This document shows positions 31,390-45,300 of a DNA stretch of 64,000 bases, piece after piece. The DNA is taken from assembly GCF_029960785.1 (NCBI RefSeq), contig NZ_JASBQE010000014.1:1-64000 (forward strand), in the 5' to 3' direction. The notes under the pieces were generated by a model, which made no database searches, was not told where the DNA came from, and saw only the letters and a program-made list of their open reading frames with translations. This stretch comes from Polyangium sp. 15x6. GTDB lineage: Bacteria; Myxococcota_A; Polyangia; Polyangiales; Polyangiaceae. A program made the position numbers and the translations under genes. The first letter of the stretch is position 1; the number at the start of each line of letters is the position of its first letter.

Positions 31390-34300
31390 CGACCAAACCC
31401 CATGTCTTCGAACTCGCGGTCGAGAATGCCGAAGAGCTCGTCGTTCGAGACCGCTTCGAGGTCCCTCGGCACCTCGACCGCGGACGCACCCCCGTCGAGG
31501 GCGCGCCCCTTGGAGAGAAGTGCCCTGAGCCTACGATCGACGCTCCCCCAAGTGGCGTCGTCCCCGGCCGGGATACCGGCGATCAAAGCCTCCAGCGCGT
31601 CGAGCGCCGCGCCGAGCGACGCAGGGGCTCGTTTCGCCGGGACGATCTCGCCGCGGAGCCATCGCGCAATGGCGGCTGGCGTCGGTTGATCGAAGAGCAA
31701 GGTCGCCGGCAGGCGCAACGCGGTGGCGGCGCCGAGGCGATTGCGCAGGTCGAGGGCCATCAGCGAATCGAGCCCCAGCTCTTGCAGCGGGCGATCGGGC
31801 TCGATCGCGGAGGCCTTTCGTCCCATGACCGTGGAGACCTCCTTGCGGACGAGCTCGAGGAGCGCGCGGGTTTGCTCGGCCTCGGAGAGGGACGAGAGCC
31901 GCTCTTTCAAGAGGTCGGCCGAAGCGCGCGTGGCCTCGGGTGCGCGCCGGGGTGCGACGCGGACGAGGCCTCGGAGCATGGCCGGCACAGCCTCGGGCCA
32001 GCTCGCGAGGGCGCCGAGGTCGAGCCGAACGGGGGCGACACACGCGTCCGCACCGGAGAGCGCTGCGTCGAGCACGGCGAGCCCCTCGCGGGCCGAGAAC
32101 GAGAGCAGGCCGTGACGCGCGAGCCGGGCCCGATCCACATCCGAAAGACGAGCCGCCATGCCGTCCTCCGCCCAGGGGCCCCACGCGAGCGAGAGGGCTC
32201 TCTGCCCCTCGGCCTGCCTGTGGCTCGCGAGCGCGTCGAGCAGCGCGTTCGCCGCCGCATAACTCGCCTGCCCAGCGTTGCCCAGCACCCCAGCGAGCGA
32301 CGAGAACAGGACGAACGTGGAGAGTTCCCTCCCGAGCGTCAACGCGTGCAACGCGAGCGCTGCGTCCACCTTGGGCCTGAAGACACGGTCGATCCGCGCA
32401 GCGTCGATCGCCGGGAAAGACGCGTCGTCGACGACGCCCGCCGCGTGAAAAACAGCGGTCAGAGGGGACGCCGCGGGGATGGTGGCGAGGACGCCTTCGA
32501 GCGCCTCGCGATCCCCCACGTCGCACGCGGCGAAGGAGACCGTCGCCCCCGCGGCGCGTAGCTCGTTCGCGAGCACCTCCGCGCCCGGCGCCGCGCCGCC
32601 CCTTCGTGAGACGAGCAGCAGATGGCGCGCGCCGTATCGGGCGACGAGGTGCCGGGCGACGTGGGCGCCGAGCGCGCCCGTGCCCCCCGTGATGAGCACG
32701 GTCTTGTCGGGATCCAGGGCGAACGTCGTCGGCGCGTTCGCAGCGGGGACACGCGCGAGGCGGGGGACGATGGCGCTGCCGCCACGGATCGCGATCTGCC
32801 CTTCGTCGCTCACGAGCGCGAGCGGCAGCGCCTTCAAGGATGCGGCCTCTCCGTCGAGGTCGACGACGCTCACGCGGCGCTCCGGGACCTCGGCCTGGAG
32901 CGAGCGCAAGAGGCCGACGATCGGGGCATGCAGGAGATCGACGGCGCCCTCGTCCGATCGCGTCGAAACGGCCCGCTGGGTGATCATCACGAGCCTCGTG
33001 GCCGAGCACCGCGCATCGCCGAGCCATGCCTGCGCGAGCGTGACGATCCGGTGCACGGCGCCCTGGATACGCGCGGCCAGATCGCCGCTCGTCCCGCGTT
33101 CGGGTCGCGGCGCCACGACGAGAACGTCGGGGACCGGGGCTCCTCCGTCGATGGCTGCCTGGAGTGCGCCCATGTCGGCGTGCGTCTCCACACGCCATCC
33201 CGCCTCGCGCAGCACGGGCTCGAGGCCGGGCTCGGCCGTCCCGAGAATGATCAGCAGCCCCGACGAAGCTCGCGCCTCCGGTGCGTCGAGCGACCTCCAC
33301 TGCACGCGGTAAAGCGAGGACCGATCCAGCGCGACAGCGTCGCGGATCTGCGCCGCGGAAGCCGGCCGCGTATGCAGGCTCTCGATGGTGGCGACGGGCT
33401 CACCACGCTCGTCGGCGAGGTCGATCGACGCCGCATCGCTCCCCTCGCGGGGCGCGAGACGCACACGCAATCGCGTGGCCCCGGTCGCGTGCAGGGAAAC
33501 GCCCACCCAGGAGAAGGGGAGCGGGATCCTGTCTGCATCGAAAGCTGTCTCCAGCGTCGCGACGTGCAGGGCCGCGTCGAGGAGCGCCGGATGCACCCCG
33601 AACGACCCGCCTTCCTCGCCGCTCCCTTCCGGCAACTCCACCTCGGCGAAGAGCTCCGAGCCGCGCCGGAACGCCGCGCGGAGCCCTCGGAACTCACCAC
33701 GGTAGCCGAGCCCCGCGTCGGCGAGCCGTTCGTACAGGCCTCCGATGTCGATCGGCCCCGCTCCCGGGGGAGGCCATTCATGCAGGCCCGGCGGCGCCTT
33801 CGCTTCGCCCGGCGCGAGGACGCCCGTGGCATGGAGGGTCCACGGGGCATTTGCCGGCGCGCCCTCGGGCCTCGAATGGACCGTGAGGGCGCGCGTCCCC
33901 GACTCTCCCTGCGCGCCCACCACGAGCTGGATATGAACCGCCCCGGCGTCAGGAATTCCCATCGGAGCCTCGATCGTCAGCGTCTCGACCTTCGCGAGCC
34001 CCACATGCTGCGCGGCGAACAACGCGAGCTCGACGAGCGCGGCGCCCGGTAGGAGGTTCGTGCCGAAGACGACGTGCCGGGCGAGCCAGGGGTGCGCGGA
34101 CAGCGAAAGCCTGCCGGTGAACACGTGATCGTCCGTCGCGGCGACGGAGACGGACGCTCGCAGGAGCGGGTGCGTTGCCTCGACGAGGCCGGCGGACGCC
34201 ATGTCGACGCGCGAGCGCTGCGGGGCGTCGAGCCAGTATCGCTGGCGCGAGAACCCATAGGTCGGCAGCGGGACGCGGCGCCCGCCGAGCGGCGCGAAAA

Positions 34301-36884
34301 ACGGGGGCCAGTCGACGGGCACACCGCGCGCGTGGAGCCGCGCGAGCGCGGTCACGATCGTCTCCACCTCGGAGGCGTTCTTGCGGAGGGCCGGCAGGAA
34401 CGCGTGCTCGTTTCGGTCGTCCCCGGCGAGACAAGCGGGCCCAAGGCTCGTCAACACGCCCTGGGGCCCGAGCTCGAGGAACGTCTCCACGCCCTCCGCC
34501 GCGAGGCTCTGCATGCCGTCGCGCCACCGGACGGCGCGTCGCACCTGACGAACCCAGTACTCCGCCGTGCAGAGCTCCTCGCTCGTCACCCGTTTGCCAG
34601 TCACGGTCGAGATGATGGGAATCCGTGGAGGGGCGAGCTTCACGCCCGCGAGCACGTGACGGAACGCCTCCAGCATGCCGTCCATGCGAGGGGAGTGGAA
34701 CGCGTGGGATACGACGAGCCTCGTGGCCTTGCGGCCTCTTGCCCGAATGCGCTCGGCGACGGCGAGCACGGCCTCCTCGTCGCCGGAGATGACGGTCGAC
34801 TCCGGCCCATTGATCGCCGCAATGTCGATCCTCGGTCCGTGCTCTCGGAGTAGCGCGGCCACGTCCGCCTCGCTCGCCTCGACCGCCACCATGGCGCCGC
34901 CCTCCGGCAGCTCTCCCATGAGCCGGCCCCGCGCCGCGACGACGGTGCAGGCATCCTCGAGGCTCATGACGCCGCTGATGTGCGCGGCCACGAGCTCGCC
35001 GATGGAGTGACCGCAGAGCAAGTCCGACCGGACGCCGAACGACTCGACGAGCTTTGCGAGCGCGTATTCCAGGGCAAACAACGCCGGCTGCGCATATCGC
35101 GTATTCCCTAGCGAGGCCTCACCCACGCTCCCCTCGGGCGCGAACACGACATCGACGAGCCGCGATTCGAGGTGCCGCTCGAAGCCCGCGCACGCCTGCT
35201 CGAACGCCTCCCGGAAGACGGGGTAGGTTTCGTGAAGCTCCTTGCCCATCCGCGCGTGCTGGCTGCCCTGCCCCGTGAACAGGAACGCGAGCTTGCCGGT
35301 TCGTCGCTGCCGATCGACCACGACGCCTGGGCCGTGCTCGCCGCGCGCGACGGACGAGAGCCCCTCCACGAGCGCGCCCGTGTCCTTCGCGATCACCGAT
35401 GCCCGATATTCGAATTGCGTTCGGTTGGTCAGGAGCGACGACGACACGTCGAGCCCCTGGAGCGATGGGTTTGACAGGACGTACCCCTGGAGCCGCTCCG
35501 CCTGCCTCCGCAAGGCGTCGGGCGTCTTGCCGGACACGACGAACGGAAGCCAGGAGAGCATCGACGACGCGGTCGACGCGGCGCCGGGCGAGGGATCGGG
35601 CGCCTCTTCGAGGATCACGTGGGCGTTCGTCCCGCTGATGCCGAACGACGAGATTCCCGCGCGCCTGGGGCCCCTTCTGCGTTCCCATGCCGCGGCGTCG
35701 CGCAACAATCGAATCGCGCCCGTCGACCAGTCCACGTGCGGCGATGGTTCGTCCACGTGGAGCGTCTTCGGCAAGAGGCCGCGCTGCATCCCGAGGACCA
35801 TCTTCATGATGCCCGCCACACCCGCCGCCGCCTGCGTGTGTCCCAGATTCGATTTGATGCTGCCGAGCCAGAGGGGCGCGTCTCCGGTATGCCCGGAGCC
35901 GTACGTGGCAAGGAGCGCCTGCGCCTCGATGGGGTCGCCGAGCGTCGTACCGGTCCCGTGCGCCTCGACGGCATCGACATCCGCAAACGAGAGCCCTGCG
36001 CTCGCGAGCGCCTGCTTGATCACCCGCTCCTGCGCCGGTCCGTTCGGCGCGGTGAGCCCCTGGCTCTTGCCATCCTGGTTGAGCGCCGAGCCGCGTACCA
36101 CCGCGAGGATCCGTCGACCTTTGCGACGCGCATCCGCGAGGCGTTCGAGCAAAAGAAGGCCCGCGCCCTCCGACCAGGCCGCGCCGTCCGCCCTCGCCGA
36201 AAACGATTTGCAGCGCCCGTCCCTCGCGAGCCCACGCTGCCGGGCGAACTCGATGAAGCTCGCGGGTGTGGCCATCACCGTGACGCCCCCCGCGAGCGCC
36301 AAATCGCATTCGCGGTTGCGCAAGGCCTGGCACGCGAGGTGAACTGCGACGAGCGACGAGCTGCACGCCGTGTCGACCGTGACGGCCGGGCCCTCCAGGC
36401 CGAACGTGTAGGCGATACGGCCGGAAGCGATGCTCGGCGCGCTCCCGATCGCCACGTATCCTTCGAGCGCGGCAGGCGCCTCGGGGAGGCGCGCGCCATA
36501 ATCGCTGTACATCACGCCGACGAAGACGCCCGTCGCGCTCCCCTGGAGGGACGCGGGCTCGATCTCGGCCTGCTCGAACGCCTCCCAGGTCGTCTCGAGG
36601 AGCAGCCGTTGCTGCGGGTCGATGGCCAGCGCCTCGCGCGGCGTGATGCCGAAGAACTCCGCGTCGAAGTCCGCGGCTCCGCGCAAGAATCCCCCCTCGC
36701 GCACGTAGGTCTTGCCGCGCGCGTCGGGGTCCGGATCGTAAAGCGAATCGAGATCCCAGCCGCGATCCGTGGGGAAGCCGCCGATCGCGTCCGTACCGGT
36801 TTCGAGCAACGCCCAGAGCTCCTCGGGCGACTCCACACCGCCCGGGAATCGGCAGCTCATGGCCACGATCGCGATGGCGTCCGA
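31386..36884 (-). other. PKS module 3B: KS-AT(malonyl)-DH-KR(B)-ACP
   Basis: KS about 1816-2240 with TACSSS, EAHGTGT and KSNLGH (class II). AT 2346-2640 with GHSIGE and HAFH. DH about 2720-3000 is of the classical family, with [11 protein letters not shown] (His near 2753) and [10 protein letters not shown] (Asp near 2917), both fully canonical. KR 3010-3470 has GGTGALG near 3217 and VDD at the LDD site (B type). ACP GLDSLM has Ser near 3522. It is followed by the docking tail. Predicted: a second alkene conjugated with that of 3A. Confidence 0.9.
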
Positions 36885-39800
36885 TTCGTCGGTCGCGGTG
36901 GGGGCCGGCTGCACGGGCGACGTCGCCCGCGCCACGCCCACGCGCGAAGGGATCTGGGCTTCGAGGTATCGGGTGAGCGCGATCGGCGTCGGGTGATCGA
37001 AGAGGAGCGTCGCCGGTAGGCGCAAGGCCGTCCTCTTCCCCAGGCGATTGCGCAGCTCGATGGCCAGCAGCGAATCGAGCCCGAGCTCCGAGAGCGGCCG
37101 GTCCGCTTCGAGCGCCTCGGGCTTGCCCCCGAGGACGGCCGCCGCCTCCTCGCGGACCAGATCCAGGAGCGCGTGGGCCCGCTCGGCTTCTGGCAGCGAC
37201 GACAAACGCTGCAGCAGGGGAAGCGCGGCGGACGCGCTTTCGGCCGCGGCGCGTGAGGACCGAGCGCGGCCGAGCCCTTGGAGCATCACGGGCATGCCCT
37301 CTCCGCTGCGGTCGAAGGCCGCGGCGTCGACCCGCATGGGCACCACGACGGCCTCGTCGACCCCAAGCGCCGCGTCGAAGAGCGCAGTTCCCTGCCCTGC
37401 CGACAGGGGGAAGAGCCCGTGGTGGGAGAGCCGCGATCGAAGCGCTTCCGGCAGATGCGCCGCCATGCCGCCGTCCGCCCACGGCCCCCACGCGAGCGAC
37501 GCGCCCGTTTGCCCCCGCGCCCGTCGTCGGCTGATGAGCGCGTCGAGGAATGTATTGGCCGCCGAATAATTGGCTTGCCCCGCATTGCCCAGGACGCCGC
37601 TCAGCGACGAGAACATGACGAATGCGGAGAGCTTGCAATGCTGGGTCAGTTCGTGGAGGGCCCACGCGCCATCGACCTTGGGTCGGAGCACACGGCGCAC
37701 GCGCTCCGAGTCGAGGGTCGAGAGGACCCCGTCCTCGACCGTGCCCGCCGCATGGATCACTGCGGTGAGGGGGTGTTCGGGCGAGATCGTCCGGAGCAAC
37801 GCGCCGAGCGCGACGCGATCGGCGACGTCGCACGCGGCGAGCCGGACGTCCGCGCCCGCCTCCCGGAGCTCGGAGAGGAGCGCCGACGCGGAGGGCGCGT
37901 CGCCGCCCTGCCGCGAGACGAGCAAGAGATGACGCACACCGTGCTGCGCCACGAGGTGACGCGCGAGATGCACGCCGAGCGCGCCCGTGCCGCCGGTGAC
38001 GAGCACGGTCCCATTACTATCGAAGGGAGTGACCTGGGGTTTGTCCGTCGCCGAAAGCTTCGCCAGCCGGGGCACGCGCCCCGCCCCGTTCCGCAACACG
38101 AGCTGGGGTTCGTTGCTCGTCAATGCGGCGGGAAGCGCCGCAAGGGACGCGGCGTCGTCGTCGACATCGACCAGGAACATCGCTCGCTCGGGGAGCTCCG
38201 CCTGCGCCGCGCGGACGAGCCCCCAGATCGGCGCATGGGCGAGGTCCTCGACGTCCTCGCCCGTCTGCGTCGCAATGGCGCGTCGCGTGAGCACGACGAG
38301 GCGACGACTCGAGAGCCGGCCGTCGCCAAGATACGCCTCGAGCCAGGCGAGCGCCCGCTCGGTCGCGGCGTGCGCCGCGCTGGCCACGTTCACCGGATCT
38401 CCGCTCGACATGGCGGCGAGCACGAAGAGCTCGGGGACGTCATGGCCCTGATCGAGCGCCGCGCGCAACGCGTCGACGTCTGGATGATAATCCACGCGCA
38501 CGCCGGCCCGCTCGAGCGTCGCCGCGATGCCGCCGCCGTCGTTCCCGAGGAGCCCCACGGCGAGCGGGCTCCGTGAAGCGCTCGGAGCAGGCTCGACCCA
38601 CTTCACCGCGAAGAGGGCGGCGCTCGCCGGGGAGCCGAGGAACCGCTCCGCGGGCGCGCGGCGGGTGGTGAAACCCTCGATCTGCGCGATGGGTTGGCCC
38701 TCGGCGTCCCAGAATGCGAGATCCGACCGGCTCGTATCGCCCCGGGGATCCTCGCCCTCGCGCAAGGAATGCTCCGCGAAGGCGGCCTGGATGGGCTTTC
38801 CGGACCACACGAGCCGCTCGACGGCGAACGGCAATCGGGGGACGTCGCTGCCCTCGGGCAAACGAGGGACGTCGTCGCCTCCGGCGCCGGTATCGCCGCT
38901 CCACAGCTCGAGTCCGAAAGCATTGTCGATGAGCGCGCCCGGCACGGGAGCATCGAATCCGGCGGCACCCTCGGGGGGCGCGAATCGCCCGAGCGTGGTC
39001 CGCGCACGGCGCCGCAGGACGCCGTGGAGCCAGCACCACCGAGGGCCCCATTCGATCTGGATGGAACGGAGCACGTCGACGTGCGCCTGCCCCATCCCCG
39101 TGGCCTCGAAGGTGGGCAGTTCGACAGGCCCGACCGGCAGGAGCGCGCAGGGCGCCGCGGGGCCGAGCGTCGCCGTGGCGTGGGTCGTCCACGAATCGCC
39201 GCTCCGCGTCGCCAGGGAGGCGAAGTACCCCGCGCCGTCGCCGGATCGAGGGACGAGGTGAACGTGCAGGATCACGTGATCCTCCGCGTCGACGAACGAT
39301 ATCGGCGCCAAGAATTGAATCTGCCCGAGCTCGACGGGCTGCCCGGGCCAGTACGACGCGGCGACAGCGAGCAGGACCGATACGTGGACGGCGCCCGCGA
39401 CGACGATACGGCCATACACGACGTGATCGGCGAGATAGGGCTGGATGCCCGGGCCGAGCTCGACCCGGTGGAGAAACGAGCCGTCCGGGAGCTCGAGCCG
39501 CTCCCCGGCGAGCGGGTATCGACCGGCAGGTGTCGCGCGGCTCGAGGGCTGGCGACGGGCGGGCTCGAGCCAGTAGCGCTCGCGCTGGAACGCATAGGTG
39601 GGGAGCGGGACGCGCCTGCCGCCGGACGTCGCGAAGAACCGCCTCCAATCGACGTTCACGCCGCGCGCGTGGAGGCCGGCGAGCGCCGTCAGGAGCGTTC
39701 GCGCGTCGGAGGCCTCCCTGCGGAGCGCCGGAAAAAACGCGACCTTGCCTTCGTTCTCCTCCGACAAACAAGCCGGGCCGGCGGCCGAGAGCACGCCCTC

Positions 39801-42332
39801 GGGACCGATCTCGAGGCAATGCGTGACGCCTTCGGCCTCGAGGCAGCGGATCCCGTCGAGGAAACGCACCGCGCCCCGGACCTGGCGCACCCAGTACTCC
39901 GGCGCGCGGAGCTCCTCGGCGCTCGCGCGCTTGCCGGTCACGGTGGACACGATCGGTATGCGCGGAGCCCCGAGCGCGACGCCTGCCACCACGCGGCGAT
40001 AGGCCGCGAGGATCCCGTCCATGCGCGGCGAATGGAAGGCATGGGAGACGGAGAGACGCGTCGTCTTGCGCCCGCGCGTCGCGAGCTCCGCCGCCACGGC
40101 GAGGACCGCTTCCTCGTCGCCCGCGATGACCGTGGAGGTCGGGCCATTCAGCGCGGCGATGTCCACCTTGCCCTCGAACGCGGCGAGCAGGGGGCGGATC
40201 TCGTCCTCGGACGCCTGCACCGCGACCATGGCGCCGCCCTCCGGCCCCTCGCCCATCAGCTTTCCGCGGGCGGCGACGAGCCTGCAGGCATCCTCGAGGC
40301 TCAGGACCCCGGCGACGTGGGCCGCGGCGAGCTCGCCGATCGAGTGACCGAGGAGGACGTCGGGCTCGATGCCCCAGGACGAGAGCAGCCGGAAGAGAGA
40401 GACCGAGAGCGCGAAGAGCGCGGGCTGGGTGTATTGCGTTCGATCGAGGAGCGCGGACGTCTCCGGGGTCCGCTCGGCGAAGACGAGCGAGGCGAGAGGC
40501 CGATCGAGAAACCGATCGAGCTCCGCGCACGTGGTATCGAATGCTTCACGAAACACGGGGTACGTCTCGTGAAGCTTCCTCCCCATCCCGACGTACTGGC
40601 TTCCCTGCCCGGTGAAGAGCAGCGCGAGTTTTCCTCCTCGACGCCGGTGATCGATCGCCGCCGCCGGCGCGCTACGCCCGTCCGCCACCGCCGACAGCGA
40701 TTCGAGCAGGCTGCCCCGCGCATCGACGAGGAGCGCCGCACGATGATCGAAATGGGTTCGGCCGGTCGCCAGGGAATGGGCCACGTCCACGAGGTCGAGA
40801 TCCGGGCCCTGTTCGAGGTGCTCGCGCAGTCGCGCCGCCTGCGCGCGCAGGGCCGCCGGCGTGTCGCCGGAGATGAGAATCGGCAGCCACGATGCGCGCG
40901 CGGGCGAAGGCCGGGCGTCGGCCGGCGCCGCGGGAGGAGGCGCCTCCTCGAGAAGGACATGCGCATTCGTCCCGCTCAGGCCGAACGCCGAGACCCCCGC
41001 CCGGCGTTTGCGGCCCTCTTCGTGCCGGGGCCACGAGGTGAGGGAATCGACGACGCGGACCGGGAGGCTGGCCCAGTCGATATGAGGATTCCGCGGGGTC
41101 GTGTGGAGCGTCGGCGGGAGCGCGCCGTGCCGCAGCGACGCGATCACCTTCGCGACGCCGGCGAGACCCGAGGCCGCTTCCAGGTGACCGATCTGGGTCT
41201 TGATCGCGCCGAGCAGGAGCGGCCTCTCCGCGCTCCTTTCCGGGGCATATACGGCGGAGAGCGCGTGCACCTCGATCGGATCCCCGAGCGACGTGCCCGT
41301 GCCGTGGCATTCGACGACGTCCACGTCCGTCGGTGCGAGCGCGGCGTCCTCGAGCGCGGCGCGCAGCACCTTTTGCTGCGAGGTGCCATTGGGGGCCGTG
41401 ATGCCGCTGCTCTCGCCGTCGTGGTTCACGGCGCTGCCGCGGATGACGGCGAGCACCGTCCTGCCCTGCGAAAGCGCCTCCTCCAGACGTTCGAGCACGA
41501 GGACGACAACCCCCTCGCCGCGCCCGTACCCATCGGCTGCGGCCGAAAACGTCTTCGAACGCCCATCGGGCGCGAGCGCGCGTGTGCGCGACAGGAGGAC
41601 GAATGCGTCGGCCCCCACCATCACCTGCGCGCCGGCCGCGATCGCGACGTTGCATTCCCGCCGCCTCAGCGCCTGGCAGGCGAGGTGCAATGCGACGAGC
41701 GACGACGAGCACGCCGTGTCGACGGAGAGCGCCGGGCCTTGCAGGCCGAGCGTGAAGGCAATGCGCCCGGCCGCGAACGCGGGCTGGGTCCCCGTGAGCA
41801 CGTGCGCACCGGCCTCCGGGCCCTCGTTCGGCAGCCGGTCGTATTCACCCGGGCCGATCCCGACGAAGACGCCCGTCCGCGTCTCCCGGAGCTCGGAGGG
41901 GACGAGCCCCGCGTCCTCCAGCGCGCTCCACGTCGCCTCGAGCAGCAGCCGATGCCGCGGATCGATGGTCCTGGCCTCGCGCGGGCTGATCCCGAAGAGG
42001 GCCGCGTCGAAGAGGTCGACGCCCTCCATGAACGCCGCGTGGCGCACGTAACTCTTGCCGTCGGCTTCGGGATCCGGGTCGTAGAAGGCATCGGCGTCCC
42101 AGCGATCCCGCGGGACGGGCGAGACCGCGTCGCCGCCCTCGCTCAGGAATCGCCAGAGCCCGTCGAGATCAACGATCCCAGAAGGCAAACGCAGCCCGAG
42201 CCCCACGACGGCGAGCGGCTCGCGCGACGCAGCTTCGAGCTTCGTGATGGCGCCGCGCAGGCGCTCCACCTCTCGGAGCGATCGGAGCAGCGTCTCCCGG
42301 AGCTTGTTTTTCTGGTCTTCCTGGCTCTCCAT
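31386..42332 (-). CDS. Type I PKS-3: two modules (3A, 3B), both with DH-KR
   Basis: A 3648-residue PKS arranged as docking helix (1-36, LREVERLR), 3A KS-AT-DH-KR-ACP, 3B KS-AT-DH-KR-ACP and a C-terminal docking tail (about 3560-3648). Both ATs are malonyl type. It should install a conjugated diene without branches. The two dehydratases come from different families (see module entries). It starts nine bases after the PKS-2 stop, with only a weak AGGG before the ATG, and ends in an ATGA overlap with PKS-4. Its C-terminal docking tail is unlike those of PKS-2 and PKS-4. Confidence 0.97.
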   Translation of the reverse strand: MESQEDQKNKLRETLLRSLREVERLRGAITKLEAASREPLAVVGLGLRLPSGIVDLDGLWRFLSEGGDAVSPVPRDRWDADAFYDPDPEADGKSYVRHAAFMEGVDLFDAALFGISPREARTIDPRHRLLLEATWSALEDAGLVPSELRETRTGVFVGIGPGEYDRLPNEGPEAGAHVLTGTQPAFAAGRIAFTLGLQGPALSVDTACSSSLVALHLACQALRRRECNVAIAAGAQVMVGADAFVLLSRTRALAPDGRSKTFSAAADGYGRGEGVVVLVLERLEEALSQGRTVLAVIRGSAVNHDGESSGITAPNGTSQQKVLRAALEDAALAPTDVDVVECHGTGTSLGDPIEVHALSAVYAPERSAERPLLLGAIKTQIGHLEAASGLAGVAKVIASLRHGALPPTLHTTPRNPHIDWASLPVRVVDSLTSWPRHEEGRKRRAGVSAFGLSGTNAHVLLEEAPPPAAPADARPSPARASWLPILISGDTPAALRAQAARLREHLEQGPDLDLVDVAHSLATGRTHFDHRAALLVDARGSLLESLSAVADGRSAPAAAIDHRRRGGKLALLFTGQGSQYVGMGRKLHETYPVFREAFDTTCAELDRFLDRPLASLVFAERTPETSALLDRTQYTQPALFALSVSLFRLLSSWGIEPDVLLGHSIGELAAAHVAGVLSLEDACRLVAARGKLMGEGPEGGAMVAVQASEDEIRPLLAAFEGKVDIAALNGPTSTVIAGDEEAVLAVAAELATRGRKTTRLSVSHAFHSPRMDGILAAYRRVVAGVALGAPRIPIVSTVTGKRASAEELRAPEYWVRQVRGAVRFLDGIRCLEAEGVTHCLEIGPEGVLSAAGPACLSEENEGKVAFFPALRREASDARTLLTALAGLHARGVNVDWRRFFATSGGRRVPLPTYAFQRERYWLEPARRQPSSRATPAGRYPLAGERLELPDGSFLHRVELGPGIQPYLADHVVYGRIVVAGAVHVSVLLAVAASYWPGQPVELGQIQFLAPISFVDAEDHVILHVHLVPRSGDGAGYFASLATRSGDSWTTHATATLGPAAPCALLPVGPVELPTFEATGMGQAHVDVLRSIQIEWGPRWCWLHGVLRRRARTTLGRFAPPEGAAGFDAPVPGALIDNAFGLELWSGDTGAGGDDVPRLPEGSDVPRLPFAVERLVWSGKPIQAAFAEHSLREGEDPRGDTSRSDLAFWDAEGQPIAQIEGFTTRRAPAERFLGSPASAALFAVKWVEPAPSASRSPLAVGLLGNDGGGIAATLERAGVRVDYHPDVDALRAALDQGHDVPELFVLAAMSSGDPVNVASAAHAATERALAWLEAYLGDGRLSSRRLVVLTRRAIATQTGEDVEDLAHAPIWGLVRAAQAELPERAMFLVDVDDDAASLAALPAALTSNEPQLVLRNGAGRVPRLAKLSATDKPQVTPFDSNGTVLVTGGTGALGVHLARHLVAQHGVRHLLLVSRQGGDAPSASALLSELREAGADVRLAACDVADRVALGALLRTISPEHPLTAVIHAAGTVEDGVLSTLDSERVRRVLRPKVDGAWALHELTQHCKLSAFVMFSSLSGVLGNAGQANYSAANTFLDALISRRRARGQTGASLAWGPWADGGMAAHLPEALRSRLSHHGLFPLSAGQGTALFDAALGVDEAVVVPMRVDAAAFDRSGEGMPVMLQGLGRARSSRAAAESASAALPLLQRLSSLPEAERAHALLDLVREEAAAVLGGKPEALEADRPLSELGLDSLLAIELRNRLGKRTALRLPATLLFDHPTPIALTRYLEAQIPSRVGVARATSPVQPAPTATDESDAIAIVAMSCRFPGGVESPEELWALLETGTDAIGGFPTDRGWDLDSLYDPDPDARGKTYVREGGFLRGAADFDAEFFGITPREALAIDPQQRLLLETTWEAFEQAEIEPASLQGSATGVFVGVMYSDYGARLPEAPAALEGYVAIGSAPSIASGRIAYTFGLEGPAVTVDTACSSSLVAVHLACQALRNRECDLALAGGVTVMATPASFIEFARQRGLARDGRCKSFSARADGAAWSEGAGLLLLERLADARRKGRRILAVVRGSALNQDGKSQGLTAPNGPAQERVIKQALASAGLSFADVDAVEAHGTGTTLGDPIEAQALLATYGSGHTGDAPLWLGSIKSNLGHTQAAAGVAGIMKMVLGMQRGLLPKTLHVDEPSPHVDWSTGAIRLLRDAAAWERRRGPRRAGISSFGISGTNAHVILEEAPDPSPGAASTASSMLSWLPFVVSGKTPDALRRQAERLQGYVLSNPSLQGLDVSSSLLTNRTQFEYRASVIAKDTGALVEGLSSVARGEHGPGVVVDRQRRTGKLAFLFTGQGSQHARMGKELHETYPVFREAFEQACAGFERHLESRLVDVVFAPEGSVGEASLGNTRYAQPALFALEYALAKLVESFGVRSDLLCGHSIGELVAAHISGVMSLEDACTVVAARGRLMGELPEGGAMVAVEASEADVAALLREHGPRIDIAAINGPESTVISGDEEAVLAVAERIRARGRKATRLVVSHAFHSPRMDGMLEAFRHVLAGVKLAPPRIPIISTVTGKRVTSEELCTAEYWVRQVRRAVRWRDGMQSLAAEGVETFLELGPQGVLTSLGPACLAGDDRNEHAFLPALRKNASEVETIVTALARLHARGVPVDWPPFFAPLGGRRVPLPTYGFSRQRYWLDAPQRSRVDMASAGLVEATHPLLRASVSVAATDDHVFTGRLSLSAHPWLARHVVFGTNLLPGAALVELALFAAQHVGLAKVETLTIEAPMGIPDAGAVHIQLVVGAQGESGTRALTVHSRPEGAPANAPWTLHATGVLAPGEAKAPPGLHEWPPPGAGPIDIGGLYERLADAGLGYRGEFRGLRAAFRRGSELFAEVELPEGSGEEGGSFGVHPALLDAALHVATLETAFDADRIPLPFSWVGVSLHATGATRLRVRLAPREGSDAASIDLADERGEPVATIESLHTRPASAAQIRDAVALDRSSLYRVQWRSLDAPEARASSGLLIILGTAEPGLEPVLREAGWRVETHADMGALQAAIDGGAPVPDVLVVAPRPERGTSGDLAARIQGAVHRIVTLAQAWLGDARCSATRLVMITQRAVSTRSDEGAVDLLHAPIVGLLRSLQAEVPERRVSVVDLDGEAASLKALPLALVSDEGQIAIRGGSAIVPRLARVPAANAPTTFALDPDKTVLITGGTGALGAHVARHLVARYGARHLLLVSRRGGAAPGAEVLANELRAAGATVSFAACDVGDREALEGVLATIPAASPLTAVFHAAGVVDDASFPAIDAARIDRVFRPKVDAALALHALTLGRELSTFVLFSSLAGVLGNAGQASYAAANALLDALASHRQAEGQRALSLAWGPWAEDGMAARLSDVDRARLARHGLLSFSAREGLAVLDAALSGADACVAPVRLDLGALASWPEAVPAMLRGLVRVAPRRAPEATRASADLLKERLSSLSEAEQTRALLELVRKEVSTVMGRKASAIEPDRPLQELGLDSLMALDLRNRLGAATALRLPATLLFDQPTPAAIARWLRGEIVPAKRAPASLGAALDALEALIAGIPAGDDATWGSVDRRLRALLSKGRALDGGASAVEVPRDLEAVSNDELFGILDREFEDMGFGR
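36885..42224 (-). other. PKS module 3A: KS-AT(malonyl)-DH-KR(B-like)-ACP
   Basis: KS about 37-460 with TACSSS, ECHGTGT (class I) and KTQIGH, where Gln replaces Asn. AT 568-855 with GHSIGE and HAFH. DH about 934-1230 is of the epothilone-like family, with [12 protein letters not shown] (His near 969) and LIDNAFG. KR about 1240-1700 has GGTGALG near 1447; the LDD position reads VED, a B-type variant. ACP GLDSLL has Ser near 1754. Predicted: an alkene. Confidence 0.88.
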
Positions 42333-42341
42333 GTGACCCTA

Positions 42342-45300
42342 CTACTTCTCTTCCAGGATGGAGCTCGCCGCGGCGATCAGCGCGTCGTCGTCGAATGCAT
42401 CGAGGTCCGTGACCGCGACCTTCGGCGCCTCGTCGGCAGGGCCCGGCTCGGCCAGCGACAAGAGCGCGTCGAGGATGCCTTTCTTTCGCAACATCGGAAT
42501 CGACACGCGGCCGAGGAGCCGTCGAATCTCCTGGTCGCTCACGTCGCTCGCGATGACACTCGACCCCTCCTTCCCTTCCTCGTGCAACGCTGGCTGGAGC
42601 GCCTGCGCGAGGAACGTCGCCGCCCGATGGGGAGTCGGGTGATCGAACGCGAGCGTCGCCGGGAGCTTGACCCCCGTCGCGCGTTCGAGCCGGCGGCGCA
42701 GCTCGAGGGCCATGAGCGAATCGAGGCCGAGGTTCGTGAAGCCCGCGCGCGCGTCGATCGCGCCGCCGTCCGCGTGCCCGAGAACGGATCCCGTCACCTC
42801 GAGCACCAGCGCGACGAGACGCTCGATCCGCTCTCGTTCGGTGAGCGGCCGGAGCTCGGCAAGGAGCTCGGCCTCGGCGCCCGCCTCCCGCCGGTCTTCC
42901 ACGGGCGCTTCGAGGGCCGTCTGCGCTTCGGGGAGCTCGGCGAGCAGAGGCCGCGGGCGCGCCGCGGTGAACGACGGGACAAACCGCGCCCAGCTCACGT
43001 CCGCCACCGTGACGTTGACCTCGTCGTGCTCGATGGCCTTGAGCATCGCCTCGAGCGCCCGACCGATCGGCAGGGCGCCGATCCCCAGGCGGCGCAGCCG
43101 ATCCTGCGCGGCCTCGTCCGAGCCCATGCCGCCGCCCTCCCAGAGGCCCCACGCAATGGATGTCCCCGCGAGCCCGAGCCCTCGCCGATGCTCGGCCAAG
43201 GCGTCGAGGAACGCGTTCGCCGCCGCGTAACCGCCCTGATTGGCGCTGCCCCAGACGCCGGCGATGGAGGCGAACATGACGAAGACGTCGAGCGGCCTCC
43301 CCGCGAAGACCTCGTGCACCCGGAGCGCCCCGATCGCCTTGCCGGACACCACGTCCGCGAAGGTGTCGAGGTTCGTCTCGACGAGCGGCCGCTGATGCGA
43401 GACGCCGGCCGCGTGGAAAACGGAGCGGATCGGCGTGCCCTCGGATTCGAGGCGCTCGACGAGCGCGGAGAGCGCGCTCCGATCCTGCACGTCGCAGGCG
43501 GCCATGGTCACACGCGCGCCGAGCCCTTCGAGCTCCGCAGCGAGCGACGCAGCCCCTGGAGCGTCGCCGCCGCGTCGGCTCGTGAGCACGAGATGACGGG
43601 CGCCGCGCTCGACGAGCCACCGCGAGAGCTCGCTTCCCAGCGCGCCCGTGCCTCCCGTCACGAGCACAGCGCCGGACGGCTCGAATGCACGCGTCGCAGC
43701 CACATTCCCGAGCGGCGCGCGGACCAAGCGACGAACCCGGATTCCGTCCGAACGAAGGGCGAACTGATCCTCGTCGCCGCCATGGCCGAGCATGGACACG
43801 AGCCGCGCGAGGGCGCTCCCGTCGAGCCCCCCCGCCACATCGATCTGGCCACCCCAGCGCGAGGGGTGCTCCATCGAGACGGCCCGCCCGAGCCCCCAGA
43901 CGAGCGCTTGCTCGGGCGCCTTCAGCGGATCGTTCGGCCCGGTGCTCACCGCGCCGCTCGTCACGAGCCAGAGCCGAGCCCCGAGGTTCGCTTCGACGAA
44001 CGCCCGGAGGAGCGTGAACGCCGACGCCGCGCAGCGCGGAAGCGCCGGCGCTGCCTCACGCGGCGCGCCCTCGTACGGCACGAGCGCCACGACGCCGCCC
44101 GGTGAAGCGCCCTGCCCCATGGCGTTCGAAAGCGTCGTGGCGAGGGATGCGACATCCATCGCGTCGTCGGTGAGCCGTACGACGATGACCTCGGCGCCGC
44201 CGTCGACGAGAGCCCGCTCGACGGCGACCTCCAGGGGAGCCATTTCGACGCCGGGCGGGACGACGAGCAGCCATCGCCCCTGAAGGCGAGCGTTCGACGC
44301 GGGAGTCCACGGCCTCCACGCGATCCTGTACCGGCAGGTGTCGAGGGCCTCCCGTTCGCGGCTCTTCTCGTGGAACGACGAGAGCGCGGGCAAGACAGCG
44401 GCGAGCGAGGCGCGCTGCGAATCACCGACGAGGCCGAGCGATCCCGCGAGCGTTTCGACGTCCGCCCTCTCGACGGCAGCCCAGAACTCTCGATCGATGG
44501 GCTTCGCCGCCGCCGCCGGCCCGCCCGCCTCGCCGCGAGCCGCGCGCGCGCTCGACCAGTATCGTTCGCGCTGGAATGCGTACGTGGGCAGCGGGACTTT
44601 GCGTGCCGGCGGCAGAACGCGGGCCCAGTTCACGAGGACGCCCTGCGCGTGGAGCTCCGCGAAGGCCGAGAGCACGCGGTCGAAGCCTCCCTCCTCGCGT
44701 TGCAACGTGCCGATCACGACCCCGACCTCCTCGGCGGCATCGAGGCTCGCCTGCAAGGCCAGGTTGAGGACGGGATGGGGGCTCACCTCGATGAAGACCC
44801 GATGTCCCGTCTCGAGCAGGCACCGCGTGGCCTCGGCGAACCGCACCGTGGAGCGCAGATTTCGGAACCAGTAGGCCGCGTCGAAGAGGCCCTCTGGAGG
44901 CGCGCCCAGGTCCACCGTCGATTGGAAGGGGATGATCGGTCGCCGAGACGACACGGGCGCGAGTGCATCGAGCAGCTCCTCGCGGAGCGAATCCATCTGA
45001 GCGCAGTGAGACGCGAAATCAACGCGCACCTTGCGAGCAAAGACGCCGTCATTCGTGAGCTCGGCGAGCAGTGCGTCGATGGCCGCCGTCTCACCGGAGA
45101 CCACCGTCGAGGACGGCCCATTGATGGCGGCCACCTCGACGAGCTCGCCATGACGAGCGAGCCGCCCGCCGAGCGCGCTCGCGGAGAGCTCCACGGATGC
45201 CATGGCCCCGCGCCCCGCCACCTTCAGGAGCGCGCGGCTGCGGAGCGCCGCAACCCGCGCGGCGTCCTCGAGCGAGAGCCCTCCAGCGACGTACGCCGCC

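Noticed and set aside
26402-31489. Second long minus-strand frame (about 1695 codons) overlapping PKS-4 module 4A
   Set aside because: It is a frame-shifted, Arg-rich shadow without catalytic motifs; the KS-AT-KR-ACP motifs lie in the other frame.
27049-31689. Plus-strand open frame of about 1546 codons antisense to PKS-4
   Set aside because: It contains no domain motif, is rich in Arg/Gly/Ala/Pro, and is the expected shadow of a GC-rich third codon position; the minus strand encodes a complete PKS.
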